Positions 23,346-33,393 of a stretch of DNA of 64,000 nt are shown in pieces; the first letter of the stretch is position 1, and the number at the start of each line of letters is the position of its first letter. The DNA comes from Trematomus loennbergii (Eukaryota > Chordata > Actinopteri > Perciformes > Nototheniidae), in NCBI GenBank assembly GCA_012861695.1, contig JAAOOA010001122.1, positions 62,001 through 126,000 of the forward strand. The letters are read 5' to 3'. The translations under genes were made by a program, and so were the position numbers. Under the pieces are notes generated by a model, which did not search any database, was not told the origin of the DNA, and was given only the letters and a program-made list of their open reading frames with translations.

Positions 23346-23873
23346 TTGTTTTACTCGCTGCAACCAACAGAAATGCATGATATGACATCATCTGCTGACT
23401 TTGGAGCTATGCTAGCTACTTCATTTTAAATAAGTTGGCAACACAGCATTTTTGTGTTCTGAACAGAGACTCAGATATTTGAAAGCAGGATCATTTTCTC
23501 TGAGAATGAACTTATCCACTCTTTTGGCACTTAAACGGTCAATACATTATACCGGTCTATCCTGTATAGAGCACTGAAGTTCTGCTGGTGGTGAAGTGAA
23601 TAGCTGCTGGTTATGGAAGTGTTATTCCCCAGAAGGGTTTTAAGACTATTTACCTTTGTTTATTTACCATTGTCATTGGATGGATGTTCCAAGTCAAAGA
23701 TGTATAAACTCTTCAACTATATAATTTTGTTGTGTTTTGATCACAATAATGACACAGTGCTTTTGGAGATAAAAAATCAATGGAACCCAGCATCTTGTCA
23801 GAGCATGTTCGAGGTGTTCTTAGAACGCTCCATCAAATAAAAGAGGAGGAACAATATATCTATCTATCAGACA
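23346..23873. other. No gene; contains the 62-bp shared block
   Basis: Positions 23735-23796 repeat 12319-12381. Short TATC repeats precede the hAT terminus. No coding evidence. Confidence 0.5.
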
Positions 23874-24257
23874 CAGGGTTCCTGCGGGGTCTTAAAAAGT
23901 CTTAAATCTGAATTTAAGGCCTTAAAAAGGTCTTAAATATGACCAAAAAAATAAGAAAGGTCTTAAATATGATTTAGAAGGTCTTAAAAATGATCGGATT
24001 TCAAAGGTACTTCTGTGTTGCGATCGCGTCTAAATGTGTTTTGGGGGAAATGTCCGGGCTGCAAAGTAACCAGTACGGTAAGAGCCTTTCAGTTCCCCCC
24101 AACAATTTGTATTGAAATAAATCAACATGGAACCAGTAATCACTAACTTTGTTTCCCCCGGCCCCTTATTGGAGAACACCCAGCTAGTAACCTAGCAAGC
24201 AAGCTTCAGCTAGCGGCAGTCAGAAACTCATGTATCTTAGAATCTACTTAAAAATAA

Positions 24258-24493
24258 ATATGGGGAAGTGTAAGTTCAACCGTATTTGGTTGGAAAACAA
24301 CGAATTTAGTGCTTGGTTGAAACCAGTGGAGGGAACGTGTTTGAAGCCCGCTGCACCTTTTGTAAAAGAAATTAGCGTTTGTTTTGCTAATGCAGCGTTA
24401 GCTAGTGCAGCAGCTCCCGCAACAACACCGGGGGACCTCCGGGCGACGTGTGGGTACGTCAACCCTAAAAAAAAGCGGAGGTGCTGTAGACGC
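24258..24493 (+). CDS. BED-like zinc-finger first exon of a hAT transposase (decayed)
   Basis: From ATG at 24260 the frame reads 'MGKCKFNRIWLENNEFSAWL' followed by KPVEG and, with a frameshift, 'FEARCTF'. This resembles the N-terminal TTF/BED-type zinc finger of fish hAT transposases, which binds DNA. The tandem copy (about 25135-25250) keeps the 'GNVFEARCTF' frame but ends in a stop at the next codon. The second Cys-His half of the finger is lost in both. The downstream Ala-rich stretch comes from 'gctagtgcagcagc'-like repeats. No catalytic domain follows, so the element is non-autonomous. Confidence 0.6.
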
Positions 24494-24865
24494 TAAATAC
24501 CGTAGTTAAACACCAATCATACAACAGCAACGATGAAAGATTGTAGCCAAGGCAGCAGAGCTCTGAATATAGCTCTTGTCACTCTCACACACACACTTTG
24601 AAAACATCCATTTATTGAACTTTAAAACAAATAATAATTTCAACAGTATCTTTTTAACTGTTGATTACCCTGAACGTATAATTCAACTGCAAAACCAATA
24701 CAAAAATAAATTAAATAAATTATACATTTAAATAAATAATATCAAAATAATAAATACCAATAAACAAGATCAACAAATATTTTGGAGCGCACTTCCACAA
24801 GCTATTAAACATATATAAATATGATAAATAAAAATAAATTAGACTCAAATTAATTAGATAAAAAT

Positions 24866-25530
24866 GATGGGATTTGAAAGGTACTTCTGTGTTGCGATCG
24901 CGTCTATATGTGTTTTGGGGGAAATGTCCGGGCTGCAAAGTAACCAGTACGGTAAGAGCCTTTCAGTTCCCCCCAATAATTTGTATTGAAATAAATCAAC
25001 ATGGAACCAGTAATCACTAACTTTGTTTCCCCCGGCCCCTTATTGGAGAACACCCAGCTAGTAACCTAGCAAGCAAGATTCAGCTAGCGACAGTAAGAAA
25101 CTCATGTATCTTCAAATCTACTTACAAATAAATATGGGGAAGTGTAAGTTCAACCGTATTTGGTTGGAAAACATTGAATTTAGTGCTTGGTTGAAACCAG
25201 TGGAGGGGAACGTGTTTGAAGCCCGCTGCACCTTTTGAAAAATAAATTAGCGTTTGTTTTGCTAATGTGTTAATTATTTAAAACAATAATAATTTGAACA
25301 GTATCTTTTTAACTGTTGATTACCCTGAACCTATAATTCAACTGCAAAACCAATACAAAAATAAATTAAATAAATTATACATTTAAATAAATAATATCAA
25401 AATAATAAATACCAATAAACAAGATCAACAAATATTTTGGAGCGCACTTCCACAAGCTATTAAACATGTATAAATATGATAAATAAATTAGACTAAAATT
25501 AATTAGATCAAATATGTTGTAGTGCACTGT
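24866..25530 (+). repeat. Tandem second unit inside the hAT element
   Basis: Repeats 23990-24850 in the same orientation, from 'ggtacttctgtgttgcgatc' to 'ggagcgcacttccacaagct'. About 215 bp present in the first unit (24386-24600) are missing. Confidence 0.85.
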
Positions 25531-25947
25531 CACAACCTAGCAAAGCAAAATCATTTCGTAATTGTGGCAGGCCAAAATCGTAATTGCGATTAAAATATGA
25601 TTAATTGCACACCCTAACACACAGACACACACACATACACTTTTTGTCTAACACGCTAACACAGTGCTGTACTGTTATGCCTTTACATTTACTTTGTAAG
25701 TAATTATGGGACGTATTTCTTCTTTCATAGCAATTTTCCTTCATACTTTCTTGCCGTGAAATAAGTCTTAAATTCTATTCAAAGTGGTCTTAAAAAGTCT
25801 TAAATTTGAGTAGGCGAAACCTGCAGGAACCCTGCAGACAGCAAGAGTGACCCTCTCACCTGTTAAAAGTGGAGGAAGACATTATTACAGAGCCATTACA
25901 ATATACAGGATTTACACAACTGTCTAGTGCAGGCTCACAGGGCGCTA

Positions 25948-26115
25948 TAGAGTGGCAAAGTCACGCCCACTTACTTCCGGGTAATGGGACCTTATTTCGG
26001 AAAAATTATGCATTGAAGTCAATGGGGAGAGAAAACTTATCTTTCGATCCCGTTTGAATTGTGCCATGAATTACACATATGATGTTTGTCAATCTTAAAA
26101 AATCATTTCCATGTC
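25948..26115 (+). repeat. Left terminal inverted repeat of the ISL2EU-type element
   Basis: Pairs with 33180-33357 in reverse complement with scattered mismatches; the last shared block is 'catatgatgtttgtcaat'. A variable 'cacgcccacttacttccgg' segment lies near the tip. Confidence 0.85.
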
Positions 26116-27479
26116 AAAAAAGTCACAGTTTGTCTTAAAACTGTTGAAGACTTTGAAAAATACGCAACTAGAAAGACTACAAATCCCAGATCCCAGAATC
26201 CTCGCGTAAGTGATGTCATAGCTGATTTATTCCCTCCACTAAATATAAGAGATAGCTAAAATAAAACTTACTGTACTTACTTACTTGAACAAGATGCCTG
26301 TGTGCTTTGTACCAGGTTGTTATCATTCCAGTAATAATACCTCTTGCTCATTCTTTCGCTTCCCGTCTGATAAAAGGGCCAGGAGTCGCTGGATCAAACA
26401 CATCAGGTAAAATACATATTGTGCATGGAACATAGTCAAGTTAGCTACCTAGCTAGTAGCAAGCACGTTAGTTAGCCTTGTCATTTTTTATTAGCCTTAA
26501 CATGAAGTAACATAAGTAAACCAAAATGTTAAACAGTAAGAGTAGTCATGATGGTAAGTATTTTGTGAAACCTTTGAAGAGTACTGTCACACCGGTTTAA
26601 GCCCGGGTACACCCTCCACTGGGGTCCCAGGGGCCGATGCTAATGTAGGCTAACGCTACATTAGCATTGGCGATCTTTTTTCTACTTCATGCTATCTGCA
26701 CAAATGGTTAACATTGAACATTAAAAATATCAGGCAGTTCAGGAGAGTCGAGGCAGGCAGGCAGCTTGCATGACATTCTTCTGGACGTGTTTCATTGTGA
26801 TGATAGTGAGGGTGAGTCAGTCTGTTTTTTGGCAAGACAGTAGTTGAGTGATTACTGAGAGAAAATTATTCTAAGTGTTTCAAGTGTTGTTACTTTAAAG
26901 TGTTGTTACTGACCTTTTTCTCTTTTCTTTTCTTTGCCTCACCTGTAACTCTGCTGAGACCTTGAGGAACATGCACACTGGACTGACCTGCTCTGGCAAC
27001 CTGATTTCCACTGTACGTATTTGGTTATGGTATATTATTTATATACATCAAAGGCACAATGCACCCCCCAGAGCTGCACCCCACATAGACACACATGTAT
27101 TGAGTGTGATATTTTGCATAAGTCATGTGAAATCATCTTTACACACTTGAAAACTGTAAGAGCAGCAATTTTTTTGAAAATTAAATGTTTAATATCCGAT
27201 AATAAAGTTGATCTGTTTTCTTTATTCTTCTCTCTTCCCAGCTCCATCCATCACCATTCTCTGTTCCTGCAGGTCCTGCAGGTCCTGCTTGCTAATCAAT
27301 GCTCATATTTTTTACACAATTACAAATAAACTCAATTCATTGTATGACATGAAGTTGTGCTTCATTCTGAGTCTACAACCAATATTTGTGTTTCCAACAT
27401 TCATTGAAGTTGAAATGGTATTACATGGCAGTCAATATATGAAATAAAAACATTTAAATGTACTTTTTATACATTTATT

Positions 27480-27600
27480 TTGGGTTGGTGGTGGCCCTGG
27501 ACTTAGGCACTTAGTTAGTTGCCCCCGTTTTGCTCCAGGGGGACTGTCCCTGAAATGAGTTAAATGTAAGTCGCTCTGGATAAACACATAAATAAATAAG
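27480..27600 (+). mobile_element. SINE/L2-type fragment in the transposase intron
   Basis: 'gggggactgtccctgaaatg' followed by 'aaatgtaagtcgctctggat' is the shared tail of fish SINEs and L2 LINEs. It lies between exons 2 and 3 of the transposase. Confidence 0.65.
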
Positions 27601-27628
27601 CACATACATAAATAAATTCATTCTGCCT

Positions 27629-27725
27629 TCAACTGCAAAATGATTGTGGACTGCACCGACATCCATGTAGCTGCCCCCCAGTAAGATGAACCAAGCAACG
27701 TTGACATACTCAACATACAGCTGTG
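27629..27725 (+). pseudogene. Extra partial copy of the DDE exon (first Asp region)
   Basis: Closely matches 28746-28835 of the main exon, encoding 'FNCKMIVDCTDIHVAAP'. A stop follows, and the sequence then degenerates ('ttgacatactcaacatacag'). It sits about 1.1 kb upstream of the same segment, in what should be intron. It probably arose by insertion of, or gene conversion with, another family member. It has no function of its own. Confidence 0.75.
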
Positions 27726-28838
27726 CTCTTAAGTTTACATGCAATTTGTGAAATATTGGTAATTTTTTTGAAAGAATGACTGATGATGCAGAAAACTTCT
27801 TTTATTTAGGAACAGTGTTCAGGTGAAGCCATTTATCACTACATATATGTGTCACACATAAAAAGGCCTAACACACTGTGTTTGGCCTTTTAAGAGCTCT
27901 GTCTTACTTCCTCGCTCTTGGTCCTCTTCTACCTGGAAATAAAGACAACCAAAACACACACAAGCTGAATGTTAAAAGTGCTTCACAAGATAAATAGAAG
28001 AGTGCAGACTGTTAAAACTATGGGTAGGGGGACTATTTGGCAGGTTTAAATTATTATTAGTAATTCATTATATCATTTTCTCATTGTAGACGAGCAGACA
28101 GGGAGCCAGATGACAACGCAAGAATATGCAGCTGCCATTTTCCACATGGAAAAGAGAAAGGGCCATGTTTATTTGAGTGGACAAAAAAGAAAGTGAGCTT
28201 ACCTGTAAATCAGTCCACCGACCACGGCTACAGCAAAGGGCCTGAGTCTGCAGGCACCAACCCCGAACCCTCCTGGGTGCAGTCCACAGACGACGACGAC
28301 GAACCTGGACCCTCCGGTTTGCAGTCCAGTCGCTACGAAGACCAGGCAGGGGATGATCGTAAGAGGTCATATGGAATGGGAAAATATTCAGCAGCAGGCT
28401 TACCTGATGATGTCATCCGAATGGAAACAGGGCTTCCTGATATGGCAATGTTTAAAAGGGTGGTGGGGTTGGTGGAGCGCTTTGAGGGCTCCATTGTCTA
28501 TTTTGCTGGATGGAAAGTGGAGGGCATCCTGCTGATAGACCAGGTCTTCATGGCCTTAATGAAGATTCGCCAAAATTACCCACACCTGCATATTGCACAG
28601 CTGTTCCACTGCAGTACTGCAACAGTGAGTAATGTGGTGAACACCATGGTCCATCTGCTCCACAAGTTGCTGTTCCAAGCGATGATGTCTACTGTGCCCA
28701 GTCGTAAAAAAAACAGAACAGCATGCCTGCTTCTTTCCACTCCTCTGCCTTCAACTGCAGAATGATTGTGGACTGCACCGACATCCACGTGGCCGCCCCA
28801 AGTCAGATGGACCAAGCGAAGCTAACATACTCCACTTA

Positions 28839-29814
28839 TGCCCCTTTCACACCGGCGCTTTTCCACTCCGGCTCGGAGCTGGAACTGGAAAAGCGCCGGT
28901 TTTTCCTGTTCACACCGCAGCGGTGCCGCGTCATAGCTCCGGAATGCGGTTCACTTCCAGCTCCAAAAAATTGTCGGTCTAGAGGCAAGAGCTTCGGAGC
29001 TATGACGCGGCGTCGCTTACGTCTCTCTTACGTCGAGGCGTGCAGGAAATGTGTACCTTACTTTGACCATCCGTTCGCTGTTATTGATCATTGTGGAGAG
29101 CAGGCAGACGTTTTGTTTGTTATTATAGCAGCTATCGGATGGAATCAATACATGGGCTGCACAGGTTGTCATGTCCGACGATCACAAGTAGAATCATAAT
29201 GAAAAATAAGCCGATAAAATGTGCCTGTAGAAAACGGCTTAGCAAGTAGTCAGTTTAGCTTCGGTTGCTATGCTAACATCACCCATGTTATACCAGAGAA
29301 ACTTTCATAACAGCGTTGTGATGCCAAACAGCGTCAATTCAGACTGACACACATTCACTTAAGGGGAACTGGGGATATGTATCAGCTGCTTGTGTGACAG
29401 TCAGACAGTGAATACTTTAGAGCCGTGTGAGCTAACCCGGAGCTAACGGGAGAATAAACTCCCGTGGAAGAGCAGCCAGCACTGCAGCGGTCGGTAAATG
29501 CCGCTGAAACACATTAATAAACAATGAACCACGGCACTCTGGAGAAAAGTATAAGGTTGGAGAAGTCGTTATTTAATTTAATATGGCTTCGTATGATTAA
29601 AAGCAACACGATCATCAACCCGACGCAGTCCCCGGCCCGTTGTTGTTGTGAGCTCCGTTGGGGAGAAAATCAGCGATGTAAACGGTGACGTCATGACGCA
29701 GCAGCGGCAGCTGGGCGGTGTGAACAGAGCGGGAGCTGAAAAGGGAACCGGAGCTGAACCAGAAAAGCTCTAGCTAGGAGCTAGAAAGGGAAAAGCGCCG
29801 GTGTGAAAGCCGCA
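28839..29814. mobile_element. 976-bp PIF/Harbinger-type MITE inside the DDE exon
   Basis: Ends TGCCCCTTTCACACCGGCGC and its near-perfect inverse bound the element, flanked by TTA on both sides (28836-28838 and 29815-29817). Removing the element plus one TTA joins 'LTYST' to 'RGMHSFKVLI' in frame, as expected for this transposase. The 3-bp TTA duplication is typical of Harbinger elements. The subterminal regions repeat 'ggaaaagcgccggt' and 'ccggagctg' motifs. No ORF of note. Confidence 0.92.
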
Positions 29815-30266
29815 TTACAGAGGGATGCACTCCTTCAAAGTGCTCATCTCTGTTGCCCCAAATGGAGTCATACATTTTTGCAGCACACTCTTCCCAGGCT
29901 CTGTGTCAGACAAGTCCATTGTGCAGCAGTCTGGCATTCTGACTCATCTTGTGGCTGGCGACCTTATTTTAGCAGATAAGGGATTTTTGATTTCAGACAT
30001 TGTGCCTGAGGGTGTAATTGTCAACATTCCCCCTTTCCTGAACAAGCAAGTTCACAGAGAGTGAGGTGAGAGCAACCAGGGAGATCGCAAAGAACCACAT
30101 CATGTGGAGAGGGCAAATGGCAGGATAAAGGATTTCAGGATTCTGGCCTGATTCCTTCCCACCTCAGGAACTCTGCCAATGTGCTGGTACAGCTGTGTTG
30201 TGCCTTGGTGAACCTGCAAAATCCCCTCATCAATGAAGTTGCCAGCACCCTCACTGTTGACTAAGC

Positions 30267-30330
30267 CAGGGGTTCCCAAACCTTTCAGCCTGTGATCCCC
30301 GGGGGGAGGGGGGGACTAATGTGACTAATC
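30267..30330 (+). mobile_element. hAT terminal fragment (CAGGGGTTCCCAAAC)
   Basis: Directly follows the transposase stop. The matching second end is not found in the interval. Related termini occur at 41217 and 63920. Confidence 0.5.
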
Positions 30331-30335
30331 GGTTA

Positions 30336-30540
30336 GTTTAAATGTTTATTTACCCGTTTTGGTATGTTTTGGGAGTGAGATGTTTATGTTTTGTCTGTTA
30401 ATGTGGTTGTTTTTATTGGTCAGAATGTCCCATGTTAACATGGACAAATAAATCACCACTCAGCGTCTCCACCACAATCCCAATCTGCTGTGTCCTGTTT
30501 TCCTCCACTCTGCATAACACCCTATCCAGCCACAATAGAG
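30336..30540 (+). repeat. 200-bp block shared with 61251-61490
   Basis: Shares 'gtttaaatgtttatttaccc', 'gggatgtttatgttttgtct' and 'ctcagcgtctccaccacaat' with 61251-61490 in the same orientation. It lies between the two converging genes of the ISL2EU-type element and is a later insertion or captured segment. Confidence 0.8.
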
Positions 30541-30790
30541 TGTGTGTGTGTGTGTGTGGTGGCACAAGCCAGCGTCCAGCCACAATAGAGTGTGGTGTGT
30601 GTGTGTGGGGCACAAGCCAGCATCCAGCCACAATAGTGTGTGTGTGTGTGGGGCACAAGCCAGCGTCCAGCCACAATAGAGTGTGGTGTGTGTGTGTGGG
30701 GCACAAGCCAGCGTCCAGCCACAATAGAGTGTGTGTGTGTGGGGCACAAGCCAGCGTCCAGCCACAATAGAGTATGTGTGTGTGTGTTTA
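30520..30790 (+). repeat. GT-rich minisatellite, unit about 46 bp
   Basis: At least five units of 'cagccacaatagagtgtg' followed by a variable (gt)n run and 'ggggcacaagccagcgtc'. Open frames on both strands here are products of the repeat. Confidence 0.92.
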
Positions 30791-31919
30791 TTTACATGTC
30801 CTCCTCCCTACTGGCCAACACAGGGAGCAATGCTGGGTGTAGAAGTTCTCCAGGAGGAGGAGATTTCCATGCCATGCAGGGTCTTTGGGGATGGGGATGA
30901 CGATCGCCTCCTTCGTGGTCCACACAACAAAGTAGCAGAGACTCCGGTCTGTGATGTGCAGCTGTCCTTGGACCTGGTGCCAGTATGGGTGATTCTCCTT
31001 GAGAACATAAGACCCACCCTCCTCACGGAGATAGAAGGATGGTGACTGGACTGCCTCCGTGATGGTCTTGTTCCTCTGGCTGTGTGGACACTTCACCTCC
31101 AGCAGGGCAGATGGCTGCACAAGTCCATCGGGTGATGCTCCCAAAACACCTGACTCACTCACAAAGAGACCAGACTCGAGCACTGTCACTTGATAGGCCT
31201 CCACAAAAGCCTTCACCCCTTCGGCCTCGTTTACAACCCCCCAGTTGACAGCCATGACTCCGTCTAGGTTGTACCCCCAAGCACCCTCTTCATGAGGGAC
31301 GGGCTCGGAGTGGATGAAAGTCCTGACCGCAGCACAGCACCAAAATTGCTGGCTGTCAACCTGCCCCGCCTGTGTAACTGCCACTGAGGATTTTCCGCTG
31401 TCCTACGGTGGCTGTCTGGATGGCAGCTTGCAGGTTTCTTGTCAGTCGCATTGAGGCAAGAATAGCCTCAATTCCCCGACCGCCATGCGCCTTCACCAGC
31501 TCCGGCACGGTGACAATGGCCTGTTGAGGCCGCGGCTCTGGCTCAGGTGACAAAAGCCATGCCATGCCACACTGTGTGCCCCTCAGTGCAGACCTGAACA
31601 TCTTCAGTGGCGATGTCTCTGGCCAGGGGGTTGTATGTCTCCTCTCGCTGTTGATAAAGCTGAGACACCGGCTGGACTACTTTGGAAGTGCCAGGCTTCC
31701 TCCACTGGCACTCAACATCTGTGGAGCTGATCTGCCACATGGCAAATATTGCCAATGCTGCAGCGTGGCTGCATTTATACATCCCCCGTGCACAATCACA
31801 GACAGCGCTCTGCATCGCGCCATCGTCTCCCATGCAGATCTGTAAAAATAAAGTAAGTACCATTTGTTAGCATGCTATAATAGATTGAATGAGCAATAAT
31901 ACAAGGATGGTCAGGATCT

Positions 31920-32090
31920 GGGGGTGGGAGGGTTTATTTGTATTCTTTTCCATAGTTTTGTCCTCTTGTCTGATTGTTGTTATTGTTAGTTTTTTCTGTA
32001 TTTTTTGTAATTTGTGTTGTATTGGTTGTGATTGTACATTGTATTTTTCTAAATATGTATGAATAAAAACATTTGATCAAAACAAAAAAA
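31920..32090 (+). mobile_element. Short L1-like 3' retroposon insertion
   Basis: Flanked by a 16-bp direct repeat 'aggatggtcaggatct' (31904-31919 and 32091-32106). The right end is an A-rich tail, with AATAAA about 25 bp before it, as expected for target-primed LINE retrotransposition. The 171-bp body resembles the 3' end of a fish L1-type LINE. It is non-coding. Confidence 0.88.
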
Positions 32091-32238
32091 AGGATGGTCA
32101 GGATCTAGACTCACACACTGGGTACTTGTAAATGTCTATTGGGTACTTGTAAATGTATCCTGTAAATATAATGTATGATGTCCTTTATTGTTTTATGTTT
32201 CATGTGGAACCTATATGCTGCAGGTCTCCTTGAAAGAG

Positions 32239-32545
32239 AGATCTATAATAATAATAATAATAGCTTTATTTTATATAGCGCCTTTCAAGGGACCCAAGGT
32301 CGCTTTACAACTAGTATAGGAAAAAAAAAAAAACATAACAAAACAAAAGTCGGACAGACAAGACAACAGATCGATTAGGGGCCGAAAGCCTTTGCAAACA
32401 GATGGGACTTGAGGGCCCTTTTGAAGGCGTCTAGTGTGGGGATGTTGCGAATCTCCGCAGGGAGAGCGTTCCAGAGGGTGGGGGCTGCCACACTGTAGGC
32501 TCTGTCCCCGAAGGTTCGCAGTTTGGTGCGGGGGATGATGATCTA
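32239..32545 (-). mobile_element. Dispersed LINE-type 3' region with ATA microsatellite
   Basis: Begins with (ATA)n and 'gctttattttatatagcgcc', then 'cccaaggtcgctttacaa'. This is the reverse complement of a widespread fish LINE/SINE 3' region ending in TAT repeats. It lies in the intron of the YqaJ-like gene. The long reverse-strand frame has no known motif. Confidence 0.65.
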
Positions 32546-33179
32546 TGATCTCAATGGGACAAATCTGGTTAAATAAAGGTTTGAAATTAAATGAAATGAA
32601 CTCAGTGTGTAGTTTATTACTTAAATCAACGCTCTCTACATTAGGAAAACACATACCAGTGTACCAGAGGGAGTCACACACAGCTGTGCCTATAACCAAA
32701 CAAATTGACAAGATAACCAAAATCCTTGAATCTTCACACAGCAAATAAACTCAAAGGACACAACGAGATGTAAAAGGAGATCACACATACAGTATAGTCG
32801 ATATAAAACTGGCCGCTTCAATCCGAAGAGCAACTAAAACAAAACACGAGAGTGCACCTTGTTAGCTAATGTTAGCTAGCTGACATTAACGTTACACATT
32901 ACACTCGTGTTACTCACCGAAACCTTGTAAAGCCGATCCCGCATGCTGGCTCTTACGTAACCGACTAACTCCCCTTTTCGTATGTACAGCTCTCAACATG
33001 GCCAGACTTGTAGTGATTTTCACCTCTTTTAATACTTTTCGCCTCATTCTGAAAGAAAGAGGTGAAATGTGCTAACGTGACGGCCATCTTGGTGTTGGTG
33101 ACGTATGCAATACCAGAGTTGTAGTTCATTGAGAGCTTCACACAAAAAATGTGTTACTTCACAGTTTTACGACACATAT

Positions 33180-33357
33180 TTTTTTTTTTGACTTGCAAAA
33201 TTATCTTTTAAATTGACAAACATCATATGTGTAATTCGTGGCAAAATTCAAACGGGATCGAAAGATAATCTTTCTCTCTCCATTGACTTCAATGCATAAC
33301 TTTTCCGAAATAAGGTCCCATGGGGCTCAACCGGAAGGGGAGGGACTTGCCACTCTA
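33180..33357 (-). repeat. Right terminal inverted repeat of the ISL2EU-type element
   Basis: Reverse complement of 25948-26115. The outer end is TTGCCACTCTA followed by TA. Confidence 0.85.
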
Positions 33358-33393
33358 TAGGTCAGACAGGGTGTCAATAACCAACTATGTTAA

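Larger units (their letters stand above)
23874..25834 (+). mobile_element. hAT-type element with internal tandem duplication
   Basis: Ends CAGGGTTCCTGCGGGG and GCAGGAACCCTG are inverted repeats. The identical hexamer 'cagaca' lies immediately outside both ends (23868-23873 and 25835-25840), a possible short target duplication, although hAT normally gives 8 bp. Near both ends there are several 'gtcttaaa' motifs. Inside, 24866-25530 repeats 23990-24850 with an internal deletion. Only a decayed first transposase exon remains. An inverted relative lies at 14971-17643. Confidence 0.82.
26294..30264 (+). pseudogene. ISL2EU-type THAP + DDE transposase
   Basis: Exon 1 (26294-26406) starts 'MPVCFVPGCYHSSNN' and runs to 'RSRWIKHI', the front half of a THAP zinc finger, ending at a GT donor. 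Exon 2 (26734-26811) adds 'LHDILLDVFHCDDSE'. The main exon starts at 28090 and encodes 'IVYFAGWKVEGILLIDQVFM' and 'LFHCSTATVSNVVNTMV', a helix-turn-helix-like segment. The DDE_4-type core follows: 'MIVDCTDIHVAAP' (first D), 'LILADKGFLI' (second D) and 'VERANGRIKDFRI' (E). It ends 'LTVD' and a stop at 30262-30264. Frameshifts occur near 28195, 28715 and 30060, and the MITE at 28839-29814 splits the exon. The family cuts and pastes the element; the THAP finger probably reads the ends. Confidence 0.88.
30788..33087 (-). pseudogene. SWIM zinc finger + YqaJ-like exonuclease gene of the ISL2EU-type element
   Basis: Minus-strand gene. Exon 1 (33087-32918) starts 'MAVTLAHFTSFFQNEAKS' and, past a one-base deletion, reads 'LVGYVRASMRDRLYKVS' up to a GTGAGT donor. 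Exon 2 starts at 31839 after a TTTTTACAG acceptor: 'VCDCARGMYKCSHAAALA' is a SWIM finger (CxC...CxH). Next come 'TVGQRK' and 'RLTASNFGAVL', then 'AVNWGVVNEAEG', 'LGASPDGLV' (Asp), 'LLEVKCP' (Glu, Lys) and 'YWHQVQGQLHIT', the order seen in YqaJ/lambda-exonuclease-fold nucleases. Frameshifts lie near 31543, 31390 and 31275. In ISL2EU elements this is the second gene; its role in transposition is unproven, possibly DNA-end processing. The intron holds an L1-like retroposon and a LINE-like repeat. Confidence 0.88.
25948..33357. mobile_element. ISL2EU-type two-gene DNA transposon (disabled)
   Basis: Terminal inverted repeats start TAGAGTGGCAA and end TTGCCACTCTA, flanked by TA on both sides (25946-25947 and 33358-33359). 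The repeats extend about 170 bp, sharing 'gaccttatttcgga', 'gcattgaagtcaatgg' and 'cgatcccgtttgaatt'. Inside lie a plus-strand THAP + DDE transposase (26294-30264) and a minus-strand SWIM + YqaJ-like nuclease gene (33087-30788), tail to tail. This gene pair defines ISL2EU elements in the PIF/Harbinger group. Later insertions are a 976-bp MITE, an L1-like retroposon, a hAT/minisatellite block and SINE-like pieces. Both genes carry frameshifts, so the copy is inactive. Confidence 0.85.

Noticed and set aside
30413..30770. Several overlapping 80-110 codon frames on both strands
   Set aside because: They are produced by the GT-rich minisatellite; the His-Thr and Cys-Val runs have no biological signal.
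30788..31870. Plus-strand frames opposite the YqaJ-like gene
   Set aside because: The minus strand carries the SWIM and YqaJ motifs; the plus-strand frames show none.
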